Shown here: in pieces, positions 26,481 to 37,277 of the stretch
Numbering within the stretch: the first letter of the stretch is position 1
Layout of the letters: each line of letters begins with the position of its first letter
NCBI GenBank assembly: GCA_035236585.1
Contig: CP141132.1
Span: forward strand, 48,177,880-48,241,879
Reading direction: 5' to 3'
DNA: 64,000 bases
Origin: Warburgia ugandensis
Lineage: Eukaryota > Streptophyta > Magnoliopsida > Canellales > Canellaceae
The notes under the pieces: model-generated
What the model was told of the DNA's origin: nothing
What the model saw: only the letters and a program-made list of their open reading frames with translations
Database searches by the model: none
Translations under genes and position numbers: made by a program

Positions 26481-27240
26481 AGTTAGAGGTAAAGCAATTT
26501 GTGAAAAACCCTTGATGAATCTCCTGTAATATCCGGCAAGTCCTAAGAAGCTTCTTATTTCTGTGACTGTCTTAGGTCTTTCCCATTTCTGTACTGATTC
26601 AACCTTAGCGGGGTCAACTGCTATACCATCTTGAGAAATAATGTGTCCTAAGAAATTAACCTTTTCCAACCAAAACTCACACTTACTGAATTTTGCATAT
26701 AACTTGTGTGCTCATAGGGTGCTTAATGTTATCCTTAGATGTTCCTTATAATCTTCAGGAGTTTCTGAATATATCAAGATATCATCCACAAACACTATGA
26801 TGAATTTATCTAAGTACTCCATAAACACCCTATTCATGAGGTCCATAAAAGCAGCTGGAGCATTAGTTAAACCAAAGGACATCACTCTGAATTCATAATG
26901 TCCGTATTAAGTCCTGTAGGTTGTCTTGGGGATATCTTCATCTTTAACTCGGAGTTGGTGGTACCCGGATCGTAGATCAATCTTAGAGAAGACTTTGGCT
27001 GACTGAAGTTGATCGAAAAGATCATCAATTTGGGGAAGGGGGTACTTATTCTTAATGGTGACCCTATTTAGCATCCGATAGTCTACGTACAATCTCATGG
27101 AGCCATCCTTTTTCTTAACAAAAAGGATTGGAGCTGCTGATGGAGATACGCTGGGTCGTATGAACCCTTTGTCAAGTAATTCCTGTAACTGGGTCTTTAG
27201 TTCTTTTAGTTTTGCAGGAGCCATTCAGTAAGGAGCTTTG
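26480..27240 (-). pseudogene. Reverse transcriptase region of A3
   Basis: Motifs in order: [80 protein letters not shown], the catalytic FVDD at 26781-26792, then [17 protein letters not shown] and [20 protein letters not shown]. This is a full-length Ty3/gypsy RT domain apart from a few breaks. It would copy element RNA into DNA. Confidence 0.94.
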
Positions 27241-27539
27241 GAAATGGGGGAAGTACCGGGTATAAGGTCAATGATAAACTCAATTTCTCTTAGTGGAGGT
27301 AGACCTGGTAATTCCTCAGGGAATATGTCAGGAAATTCTCGGACTACCTCGACATCCTCTAGCTTTGGTTGGGGACTCTCGACAGATTCAATCTTAGCTA
27401 AGAAGAAGGGGCATCCCTGAGCAATGTGCTTAACTGCTTTCATGGCAGAAATAACACACGCTCCAGAATAATCCTTTCTTCCTTGGAGGGTGAAGGTGTC
27501 TCCATTAGGTAGGGTAAAAGTGACACATTTCTGGCGGCA

Positions 27540-27850
27540 ATCAACAAAGGCTTGATGAAAGGCTAGCCAGTCCATACCTAGGATGATGTCGAAGTCATTC
27601 ATATCTAAGTGAATAAGATTGGCATGTAGCAAATGGTCCTTAATCAAAATGGGGACATCCTGGAGATAAGAATAGGTGGGATGTGCCTGGCCTATAGGAG
27701 TCATGACTTCTATAGTGAAGTCCAGGTCCTGTGGTATAATGTCCAAGGATGATGCAAACTCCCGGGATATGAAAGAATGAGTGGAGCTTGTATCGAATAG
27801 AACTCTAGCAGGTGTATCATAAATAAAAGGAATACCTTCAACTACTGCAT
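27540..27850 (-). pseudogene. Protease region of A3
   Basis: A retropepsin-like domain: an active-site stretch ARVLFDTSSTHSFIS near 27780-27825, in the place of the family's ALxDSGATHSFIS, and the second half IILGMDWLAFHQAFVDC near 27540-27590, where the family has ILGMDWL. It lies between gag and RT as expected for chromoviruses. It would process the polyprotein. Confidence 0.88.
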
Positions 27851-27939
27851 TTGAAGCCTCGGCTTGACTGGAAGTGAGGGCAAAGACACGTCCTTGGCTT
27901 TTTGGAACTCGATCTCCTTTACGCTCTTCAACTTTCTTT

Positions 27940-28886
27940 TTAGGATAATTACTAGCAAAATGTCCTAATTCTCCACAAAGATAGCAAGTGATGTTGGAAA
28001 TGGAACATGGTTTGCCTGAATGATACCTATTACACTTAGGGCATGTCTTCCAGTCTGGTCTTTTTCCTTTGTTTACAAACGGCTTCTTAAAAGGTGGCCT
28101 GGGTCCAAATCACTGAAATGATCTCTTTCCTTTATTTCCCATGGTGTTGATGTTCTTAGTTTCCTTTATTGCCTGGTTCCTTTGATAATCTTTTTCGTAT
28201 AGGGAGGTCATCTCTACGGCTTTGGCTACTGTAGAAGGTTGGAAACCTAGAACTCTGTTCCTGAGTCCTGGTTTAAGCCCATCTACAAATTGTTCCGCCG
28301 CATCTTCCTCATCAGCACAAGCACGTGGTGCAAATCTTCGGAGGCTGATGAATCTATTTTCATACTGTTGGACAGTCATATTTCCTTGTTCTAAGTCCAT
28401 AAATTCCTTTTCCTTCTGTTTTCTTATGTATTTAGGATACTATTTGTCATTAAAGACCTTTTTAAAATCTTCCCATCCTATTGTTTCTTGCTAGTCAAAA
28501 TAAGTCCTTTTTGCTGTTTCCCACCAAAAGGTAGCCTCTCCCCTAAACATAAATGTGGCCATGGGTACTTTTCTTTCTTCAGCTATGTTCATGGCTTTAA
28601 ATATCTTTTCAATATCAATTAACCATTTTTTAGCTGTAGATGCTTCATCTTCTCCTGTGAATGAGGGAGCTAATTTCTAAAACCTTTCTAACTGAGCCTC
28701 AGTCCTATCTATCGCTTTATCAAGGGAAGGATCTTGGGTGGTAGGAGTTTGGCTTTGACTATTCATGTATTGTCCCATATTCTATGGCAATTGTTGGAAC
28801 AATTTAGCCATCCCATTGCCCAACCCACTGGAGTCTGCTGGTGGGGCTTTAGGTCTTGGAGCATTGCTTCCTTTCTTTTTAGGCAT
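27940..28886 (-). pseudogene. gag region of A3
   Basis: The likely start is at 28886 (MPKKKGSNAPRPKAPP), 126 bp after the primer site. Then come FTGEDEASTAKKWLIDIEKI near 28600-28660, a FRGEATFWWETAK stretch near 28510-28550, and NMTVQQYENRFISLRRFAP and FVDGLKPGLRNRVLGFQP at 28230-28390, all hallmarks of chromovirus gag. A zinc knuckle-like stretch CYLCGELGHF lies near 27960-27990, just before the protease. Gag would build the particle and bind element RNA. Broken. Confidence 0.92.
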
Positions 28887-29012
28887 CTGTAATCACAAGG
28901 TAATTTACCAGACCTTAGTATGTGTTATCCTATTACCCCTTACTCTTTCATGGATGAAACTTGATTATAATTTATTCTCCTCATAGCTGGGCTGTGAATA
29001 ATGTCAAACCGC

Positions 29013-29024
29013 GCTCTGATACCA
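29013..29024 (-). other. Primer-binding site of A3 (initiator-Met tRNA)
   Basis: Minus strand TGGTATCAGAGC, exactly complementary to the 3' end of plant initiator methionine tRNA, two bases inside the 5' LTR. This is the usual primer of chromoviruses. Confidence 0.95.
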
Positions 29025-29026
29025 AC

Positions 29027-31549
29027 TGTGATGACCCGGGTTTTATATGATGCAAATTTGATAAAAAGGCAAGATCTCTTGTTTTATAAATATGAAATGC
29101 ATGAAAATCTTTTTGTTTTCGAAAACAATCTTTTGTATAAAACCCCAAGTGTCAAAACACATTTTTCAATTATCTAGCCATGGCATAGTTTTAAATTGAA
29201 TCTATTCCCAAGAAAGTGTTAGTTACAACCTCAGCTATAGAGAGTAACTACAATCAAGTAACATTGAAAGATAAGGTAGGGGTTTACTTACTTGCACTTA
29301 GTCTGGGTGTCTTTGGTCACAAGCATTCCTTGCCCTTAAGTGTTTACTTTGTGTCTGAAAAATGTTGAGGATTGGGTGAGTATATACTATACTCAGTAGG
29401 AGTCCATCACTACTAGTTTTATAATGCATGTGATGTTTAAAATCATATGCTCTTTCAAAACATGTGCATGTCTGAACAATCAAGTTCAATATCGAGATTA
29501 AAAACCATCATCGAGTTGGAATATTGACGACTTAAGGAAATCACATAATCCAAGTCGAAAGTATCATATATATATCATAACATAATGGTGTGCATAAGAT
29601 GATCCATTGAATCCAACTCATGGATATATGGTATGGTCGACCAACCTCATGCCATGCCATATGCAATGCAAATAAATCCTCAAATCATAGGATCCAACTA
29701 TGCCCACGACCTCACCGCCGTGTGGTCCCCGGGTACCTAGGGACACAGGATCATATACCTCCTTGGGGCATATGACACTTCGACCTAGTGTCGTGACACC
29801 AGTGGTAGCTCCCTGTACCACATGCAGTTGAAGCAGGGACATGCCCTTTTTGGGCATGGTACCCATCCACCTAATAATGGTAGAGGCCAGGAGGCCACCC
29901 CAGACCTCTCGGCATAGCGTCCACGAGTTTATTAGCCCAAATCATGTATGATCAAACAAGCCAAAAACCTCTTTTTCAAAACCTGTCCTCTTTGGGTCCC
30001 TCACAACTGCCTGGCCCTCACAACTGCCTACCCAGCATTTTTTGGGCACTCCAGCATCTTTTGGTAACCCTCAAGGACATGCAATTTTCCAAGAACTCAA
30101 TGCTCACAAATCATGCAATATAATTATTTGCAAAGCATGTCTATGCATAATGTTTTTATCCTATGCATGCTGAATTTATTTATATGCTAAAGAAGTCATC
30201 AAATAAGTCATGCTAAACAAGTCATATACGTATACTTAAACATGCAGTCTCAAAACAATCATGGCTCTTTTAAAAAGTCTAGTAGTGATAGAGCACCTAC
30301 CTGACTAGGTTGCAGTAATCCCCTTGTTCTCATATGCTCCTGAACATGGTTTGGGGAATCAATGTTAGTTTGACCTATCTTTTATAGGTTTTAGAGTGGT
30401 TGGTCTTACTATTTAGGCATTAAGGGTTCACTCCCATGCCTATGGGTGTCCTAAGGTCCTAATTGGGCCTTGGTATCATCAAGTTTTCAAGGATTTAGTG
30501 GCCCCACACCACTACCAAAGTCTAATGGTCGTGCTCACCTTAGATTGGGCCTTGATCAGGTATTTTATAGTTTGGGTGTGTCCGCGTCATCGACACGGAC
30601 ACAACACCTTTCGCAGCGCCTCAATCGAAGCTCTAGATCTCAAGTTATAAGCTTTTTAGTATCATGTGTACATAAAAGGTCAAACCAAGCGAGGTGGAAG
30701 CCTGGGATGCGAACGCGTCTCGCGTCAGCAGCAGGCGCCTCAGCGGGGACGTCTGCAGACGCACCCTGCTTCCGCCCGGCTTTTTCATTTGCAGGTGCGT
30801 ACATGCCCACTGGTTTCTCTCGAATGCGGATGACGCGTTTCATTCGTTGGGGAACCGAGGCATCCTTAGGACGCCCTGGTTTGACCCTGTCAAACCAATG
30901 CGGCCCAGGGATCGTCCCTGGGTCCTTTGAGACGCTCTAGGGCTCTGTTTTGCATGATTTTACATGCAAAAACTTAGGGAAACTTAGCCTAGGACAAAGG
31001 GGAAGACGGGTTTTGAGGGATTTTAGGCATACCTGGTTCGTTGTCGGATTTTTCTCCATGTTTCTCCTCTTGGTTGCTTCTCCAAAATGGCTTTATCCCA
31101 AGCTTTTGGGCTGCCATTAGAGGCGCCCAAGAGCTCTATTTATAGAGCTATAAGAGGGTTCTAGAGGGGGCTCTCACTACCCTTGAATGGCTGTGATTTC
31201 TCCTCGAAACACCGCCGTTCTAGAATCCTCTAGGAGGTTGAAGAAAGGGGATGCCCATATCAAAATGGGCCCTTGTGTTTTCAGGCTAAATCCGTTTTTT
31301 AATGAAAATTACATTTTTGCCCCTGAACTTCAAAGGGCCATAACTTGCTCATTTTAACTCTGTTTTGGGTGATTTTAGTCTTATTGGATTCCTTTTTCCA
31401 AGATACACCTAATGGTAGCATTTTCAGGACCAAATTTCTGGGTTCAGCTAGGGTAAATAGGGAAATGACCAAAATACCCTTATTTCCAAAAAGTGAACTT
31501 TTCATTGCTAACTTGGGATTTTAATGTTACAGAAATTGGAGTCATTACA
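29027..31549 (-). repeat. 5' LTR of A3
   Basis: 2523 bp, plus strand TGTGATGACCC to GAGTCATTACA. It carries the TATA-like box at 31137-31144, the GC-rich block at 29610-30020 and the short hairpin at 29377-29395. The open frame at 30470-30940 on the plus strand is antisense to the element and lies wholly in the LTR. Confidence 0.96.
31137..31144 (-). promoter_or_regulatory. TATA-like box in A3 5' LTR
   Basis: Minus-strand TATAAATA about 410 bp into the 5' LTR, kept in three A copies. This would be the promoter of the element transcript; no transcription evidence is available. Confidence 0.6.
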
Positions 31550-34500
31550 CATATTTATTGTTGTTTAATGAAATTTTTATTTTACTATAATTTGATTTGG
31601 GTGAAAAATTAAAAATAAAGTAAAGATCAAAACCTTCAATTCATGATGATTGAGGGCTCAAATGGAAAATATGAACCTTCCAATTGATCCAAAAGGGTCC
31701 AAAACCCCTAGGGTAAAAGTTTCATGAAATTATATTAAGTTTTGGACCCTCAATTGAGAGGGATTGATTGGACGGTCTGGAACAGACTATCCGATTTCCC
31801 GATCAGATCGGGTTCCCCATGATGGTGTGCGAAACGCTGCACAGAAATGAAGCACGCGGCAGCGTTTCTACATACACGCCCGCGCATGCGACGGCATCCC
31901 AATGGGACAACTATGCTCGAGCGCTTGTTATCGAGCAAGCGCATCACACGTTCGTCCCAGTGACAGAGGCGCCGTTCGACCAGTTCCGCCCGAACAATCT
32001 AGGCCGTCTGTTCCGATGGGTCCATATCATATCTAGACCCTAGGAATGGACTGTGAACTTATGGACTCAATTCAGGAGTCATATGAACTCCAAATTGAGA
32101 TCAGAAAGGAGTTATGGAAATCTTACAACCTCTAGTTTCTTATGAAATGATAAAGTGGAGAAAATATCTTATGAAACTTTCTGTATTTAGGAAATAAGTT
32201 TCTAATTTCCAAAATCTTCAAGATCTGAGGTGATCAAATCTTAGTAATCTATTTTAATAATGATATGCTATTGAAATAAAGTGATATCTATGGTTTATTT
32301 GGACATATCTGAGATATATTAAGGGAATCTACCCGTTATGGTAGAAAAACCCTAAAAATACAAAGGGACCCACTTGATCAATGAGATCAAGTGTGATTAG
32401 ATCATTGGGATGGATTGAATGAATGTTAATATGATGAAATCCATGGAGATCAGGGATTGAATATGACCAAAACAAAGCAATATGATCTTTGGACCTTAAT
32501 GAAGAAAAACCCCTAAATGTAATTAAAACCATTGATTAAAAGGAAAAGATCTAAGATCTAATGGTTGGATCATAAGTAAAGGTTTCTAAAAATATTAATG
32601 TAATTAGTTTCATTTTCTATTAATTGATAAATAGCATTTTAAGTATGATTTATGTTATAAAGCACAATAGTGCAACTTTTAGACTTTAGCATGATATGTG
32701 ATTAGATTGTTATAATAGGTTGCTAGATTTAATTATCCTAGGGCATGTTAGTGTGATTTTATGCAAGTGTAACTTAGGACCAAGTTAGTATGATTTCATG
32801 ACCATTGTAACTTAGGACCATTCTAGGATTTCATGTAAGATTATACTATAGTATGAGATTGTACCTTAGGTTCATGTTAGTTTAAATTGAGTTATTAAGG
32901 TATATTAGTTGAAAATCATGCTAGTGTAATTTTAAGTACCTTGTATCATTATCATTAAGTTGTTCAATTATGTAGTTTTATGCTTTGAATTTATAATTCA
33001 TTTATGGTTAAATTTCATTAGTAGATCTACTTGTTATGAGATAAAGAGCATAAAACACCAAAAATAGAATCTAATGAGAAAGTAGAGTTTCATGACACAA
33101 ATAAGAGTGGATTGTTTTGGACTTAATTAGTAAGGGCTATAGTTAGTAGGACAATATAAGGATTATCAAATCCTTGGCCCAAACTAGGAGAATAATAAAC
33201 CTCATGAATGACATTGTAAATGTTCATGGACTTAATTAAAATCAATTAGAAAGAGTACTTAGGGTCAACATGCTTATAGGAACCTTATGAAAGGTTGAGC
33301 TAAGGTCACTCTAGTGAATGTTGAACATAGTGGTTAAGGGGGTTGTCTAATAGAGCCTTGCTCTTCCCCTACCTTTTGTTGACATTTGTGAGGTCTAAAT
33401 GCCTCCTTAAATGAGGATTGAAGTAACCACTTTGTGTTCACCCATTCAGCTAGTAAGCTTTAGCCAACTGGAAATAAGAGGAGCAGTCTAGACTTAGGCT
33501 AAAATAAGTTACCTCAACTAGAAAAACATTAACTGGTTGAATAATAATAGTAAGAGCATAAAAAGTTAGTAAATTATCTAACCCTAATAAAAATTGTAAG
33601 TCAGATAAGGATGATCAAACAAGATCCATTAGATCTTGAATGATCAAGAACAATAAGAATAAGAATATTGTATTTAGTATGCATGTTATAGATCAAATCT
33701 AGTTCATTAGATTAGATAATCCAAGCCCTTGATCAAAAATGATTTAGGAAAGAAAACCAAGATCATCCTCCTTAGGGATGATCCAATAACTAAACTTAGA
33801 TAAAAGAGGAACTAGATGATAAAAGATCTAGGACCTTGATCTTTATCAACAAGTGTATTGTCTATCAAAGGATCTATGAAAGATCAAGATCAAGGAGATG
33901 GACACATAAAGACTTAGAGATAGTAAATACTTAGATATGAATGACTTAAAGATCATTCTAAAGATCAGATCTAGTGATCAATAGGATTCTTCATAATTTA
34001 TATATATTGACAGTATGTATGAATGTACAGATTACATACATCAGTCAGGATCATGAAGATCTGGGAAAAGGGATCACTACTTAAAGATAGGAGGATTTGA
34101 TAAATGCTTTTACATGGGATGTACATGATTGAAGCCATGACCTTATGTTGACAAGAGTAATGTTAATACTTGTATTAAATCACTTGAAACCCTTATGATC
34201 CAACCAAACACATATAAAATGGTTAAGGACTAGATTCTAAGTGAATAGGGAACTAGAAGATATTTCAGCCCTAAGTAAATCGACCGATTGCCTGATATGT
34301 ATGAAATCTATTTTACATGCAATCTTGGAGGCTTGTGATTTTGTTTGAATAGGCATAAGCCTGGGGGATGTTATGCTAGAGGAGTTATGAGGGTTTGGCC
34401 ACCCTCTTTTTGAAATTTGATGATTTGATGATACCTTGCCCTATGAAAGGCTAAAAGTCGGGTGGGGCAATTATGGGAAGGCCACCACTGTGAAAGTCCT

Positions 34501-34978
34501 GTCTCCCCATATGGGCAGTGACATAATATTTTCCACTATGGTATCAATGGTGAATAGGGCAGTTATCCAAGCGCGCTAGTACAGATCAGACTGTAGCATG
34601 GTAGCCCTTTGATTATTTTGCACTATGATGCATATGAGAGTAGGCATAGTGAAATGCCTTATGTTTTGGCATAATGAAATGCTAGGTAATTGTACATTAC
34701 CAATATTTCCCAAGAAGGAAAATTCTCAGTGTAGGATTAGCTGAAATAGTGAATTCTAATAATGGAGAGAATTAATCAGCTTAGTTAGGAATGATATTTG
34801 ATTACTTTCATAAATTTAACTGATTTACCCGTGTATAGTATGTATGCATATGGATGTACATATATTACAAAGTAAAGAGTAGAGACATGAATATGTTTAG
34901 GGATAACGGGATTATAAAGTATTAGAATTATATTGTCAATTATTATGCTTCTTCAATCCCCTACCAAGCATTGCTTGC

Positions 34979-35016
34979 TGAGATATTGTAAATATTGCAA
35001 TGTTTACAATATCTCA
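34979..35016. other. 14-bp perfect hairpin in B2 LTR
   Basis: Arms TGAGATATTGTAAA (34979-34992) and TTTACAATATCTCA (35003-35016) around a 10-base loop. The matching hairpin in B1 is at 10139-10172. Confidence 0.9.
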
Positions 35017-36727
35017 GATACAGGGAAGGAGAGTTAGGAGCTCAAGACGATAGAAGACTTGAAGAGAATGATCTTCAAGGTATACCCCTTGAAGACATGT
35101 ATTTTGCTTTGTTTGAGAGTATTAAATTGTAATGAGAGTTTCATTATATGGTGAGCTCTGAGTTTTGGATTATGTAATTTGGACAAGTATTGTAATGGAT
35201 TTGATTGTATTGTGAACCACTAGATGGATTTTGGAATTTAATAAAAGTATATTCCTTCAATGAAATTTTATCTTGTGCAAAATTCTACTTATGTTATGTA
35301 TGAAGTGATGACTTGGGTTTTACAAAACAAGTTCTAAAGAAAAGAATTTCTACTTCTTTGTTTTGCAAAATTTTTTTACTATTAAGGACCCTACCTTATA
35401 AAAATATATTACAAAACGTGTTATAAAAACCTAGGTTGTTACATGTGCATCCCTAAAATGCACAACATTCGAGATGCATGTGCATCCCAGTCACCAAGAC
35501 GATGGTTCTCATCCTTGTTGAAACCATCACGCGTGGCACTCGTACACATGCGGTTGTGCTATGCGTGTGCAATCACATTGTGCATGCTCGTTCACCCTAT
35601 GTGTCAAATGGATGCATCCTAGGTGGGCTGTCCATCGAGGATGAAGTGCTCAAATTGTCCATCTTGTTTTTAGTAGATCTAAGTCATAGAATGGCCAAAA
35701 AAAATTCTATTTTCACCATTCCTAGGGCTTTGAGGGCCTAGGAACTCAATGAATGACTCAGATCATCCATCTGAGCTGTCCTTAAGATGGGTTTTCTACA
35801 ATGTCATGGTTTTTTCCACGATTAAACTTCACTAGCCAGAAAAACTCAGTTTGGCCAGTGAGGAAAGGTGGAAAACTATGAAAGCAAGGTTGAGGAATGG
35901 AAAAATGAGAAGGGAACAAAGTCTTACCTATCAGATCGGTGGCAAATCCAGTCGTTAAGGGGTTTGTAGGAGATGGAGAGTGAAGGGAAGATGCGTCACT
36001 GTGATCTTTAGGCTGTCTGCTAGAGTAATGAGAGTTGAAGAGGATGTGATCAAAATATAATGCTAGTCATCGACAGATCTGTAGCAGGCTGATCATGCGC
36101 TGAACAAGGGTGAGGGAAAACAATGAAGATGAATAGTAAATTAGAGGGGGGTAATTATGTCTTACCATGGGTAATGATGGGTGACATAATGCTTCTCCAC
36201 ATTAATCATTATGTCCCTACTTTTGATTGTCCCTGATCTGTGAATCGCATCTATGTAATGTGGGCCCACATGTGAATTTACTATTTTTCCCTTCTTATAA
36301 AATAACTACACAAATTTTCTTCCGAACTCCGATTTGAGCATTCTTAGGGTTGTTATAATCCAAATATTGATGTTTCAACCCTCAATTAAATTTATATAAA
36401 ATTCACTTTATCATTAAAATATTTTAATAAAATTTGAGGTTGTTATAATATGTGCCTTAGATTAGTCTAGAGGAGTTTCTAAGTTTGGTTTTTAGAAAGT
36501 CTCTAAGTTTGCTTGTTTTATTTGTAGAATGTTTCCTTAGTTAGCTTCTAATTCCTTGTTATTTACATTCCTAGTTTAATCAATATAATCTTTATTTGGC
36601 TATGATAAATGATTTAAATAAGATCCAATCAACATACAAAACCATGAGATTCCTCATGGGATCTACCTCTCTTGCATATATTTACTGCATTGATATGTGC
36701 ACTTTATGAGTAATTTTAAAAAACACA

Positions 36728-37277
36728 CCAAGACTCTTTCCTAATCCTTCAAATCACCTAGTGTAGATGTCATATTCACTTTCTAATTCTATTGATCAAG
36801 CTATCATTCACCATCTAATTGCCCAAGGTCATACGTTCTTGTCTGTCGTGGTTTCTAATTATAATTTCCAGCTAAAGATCTCTTCTTGCTATAGTTCCTA
36901 ACTCATGACGTGCCACATTTTCACTTTTAAGCTGCTCATGGTTCCTATTTCTAAAACAAATCATCTCCTCCATCAGTTCTTACTAGTAAATTGACATCTT
37001 GATCACTAGATTTCATCTAGTATGATCATGTCCCACACTTTTTAAGTACCAACATGTTCCAGCCCCCTTCTTATTTTGTGCCATGGGATATCTTTATCTT
37101 GTAATCTTACATATGTAATTTCTACTTAAAATCTTAGCTATCCAATCCTCCGAATCTAGAGATCTAGGATGTTCCATTTAGAATCCTCCTAGCGTCCTTT
37201 CATTGGGCTACTTAAGTGCTGGTCTGAACTTGTTATGACAATCCCAACATAAAGGCTCTCCATTTATTAACACCTTG
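36728..37277. other. Unassigned DNA beyond the T1 3' LTR
   Basis: About 550 bp between the end of the T1 LTR (36727) and the start of LTR D (37278). No primer site follows the T1 LTR, so this may be the older target DNA into which T1 inserted. I see no long reading frame, no match to the other families here and no RNA gene. Confidence 0.5.

Larger units (their letters stand above)
21898..31554 (-). mobile_element. Complete Tekay/Del-type chromovirus A3 with CATAT target duplication
   Basis: The one structurally whole element in the window, 21903-31549 (9647 bp), minus strand. Parts in order: 5' LTR 29027-31549, initiator-Met primer site 29013-29024, gag, protease, RT, RNase H, integrase, chromodomain, polypurine tract and 3' LTR 21903-24433. 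The perfect duplication CATAT is at 21898-21902 and 31550-31554. The two LTRs differ at about 4% of positions over roughly 370 bp compared by eye, many of them C/T, suggesting an insertion of the order of one to a few million years, depending on the mutation rate. The coding region has roughly half a dozen or more breaks, so it is a fossil despite its complete layout. It sits inside LTR B2 and is the youngest layer of the stack. Confidence 0.96.
20910..35448 (+). repeat. Solo LTR B2, split by element A3
   Basis: The LTR starts TGTAATAATCCC at 20915 and ends CCTAGGTTGTTACA at 35443. Its own sequence is 20915-21902 plus 31555-35443, about 4877 bp, nearly equal to B1 (4856 bp), which lies in the opposite orientation. 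Flanks TGTGT (20910-20914) and TGTGC (35444-35448) are a 4-of-5 target duplication. It is inserted in LTR C and has itself received A3. Shared landmarks with B1 include the hairpin near 34979-35016, the region around 33350-33500 (matching 11830-12010 reversed) and the GC-rich patch at 31780-32040 (matching 13240-13500 reversed). Confidence 0.85.
15897..36447 (-). repeat. LTR of family C (solo), holding A2 and B2
   Basis: Between the middle and last pieces of the T1 LTR lies a minus-strand chromovirus-type LTR. Its own pieces are about 15897-17923, 20468-20914 and 35449-36447, about 3.5 kb in all. The right end reads GAGGTTGTTATA on the plus strand (LTR start TATAACAACCTC on the minus strand) and the left end resembles TTGCACTCTTGAG. 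The flanks ATATA (15892-15896) and ATATG (36448-36452) could be a worn target duplication, so the exact ends are uncertain by a few bases. Internal features such as TCAATATCTGAGGTATTAC near 16350 match the R/U5 area of the B LTR. No coding trace. Confidence 0.65.
966..36727 (+). mobile_element. Athila/Tat-type Ty3/gypsy element T1, old and heavily broken, carrying nested insertions
   Basis: A plus-strand element can be followed in pieces: gag (966-1370), protease and start of RT (1440-2375), RT (4770-5490), RNase H (5490-5935), integrase (5990-6870), a long 3' non-coding part (6880-9046) and the 3' LTR (9047-36727, in three pieces). The 5' LTR lies left of the window. Integrase text such as DYMSKWVEAIPCKTND and gag text such as DPYLHIKEFLDI are typical of the plant Athila/Tat branch. 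The coding region carries dozens of breaks and is a fossil. Insertions inside it are A1 in the RT, and B1 and C in the 3' LTR; C holds A2 and B2, and B2 holds A3. It is the oldest layer of this half of the window. Confidence 0.85.
9047..36727 (+). repeat. 3' LTR of T1 in three pieces (9047-9710, 14572-15896, 36453-36727)
   Basis: The LTR opens TGATAAGTATT at 9047, as other T LTRs open TGATGAATG (49225), TGATAAATT (51110) and TGACGAGTG (58507). The middle piece carries the pyrimidine-rich stretch and the AATAAATAGTAG area seen in the other copies. The last piece carries GATTCCTCATGGGATCTACC (36650) and ends TTTTAAAAAACACA at 36727, matching the ends of the other T LTRs. Its own sequence totals about 2.26 kb. 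It is interrupted by B1 and C. No primer site follows 36727, which fits a 3' LTR. Confidence 0.8.

Noticed and set aside
30470-30940. 156-residue open frame on the plus strand
   Set aside because: Lies wholly in the A3 5' LTR, antisense to the element, in a GC-rich block where chance frames are common; no domain recognised.
35478-35741. Plus-strand open frame of 87 residues, considered as a host exon
   Set aside because: Falls in the last piece of LTR C, with no splice signals or domain that I can support.
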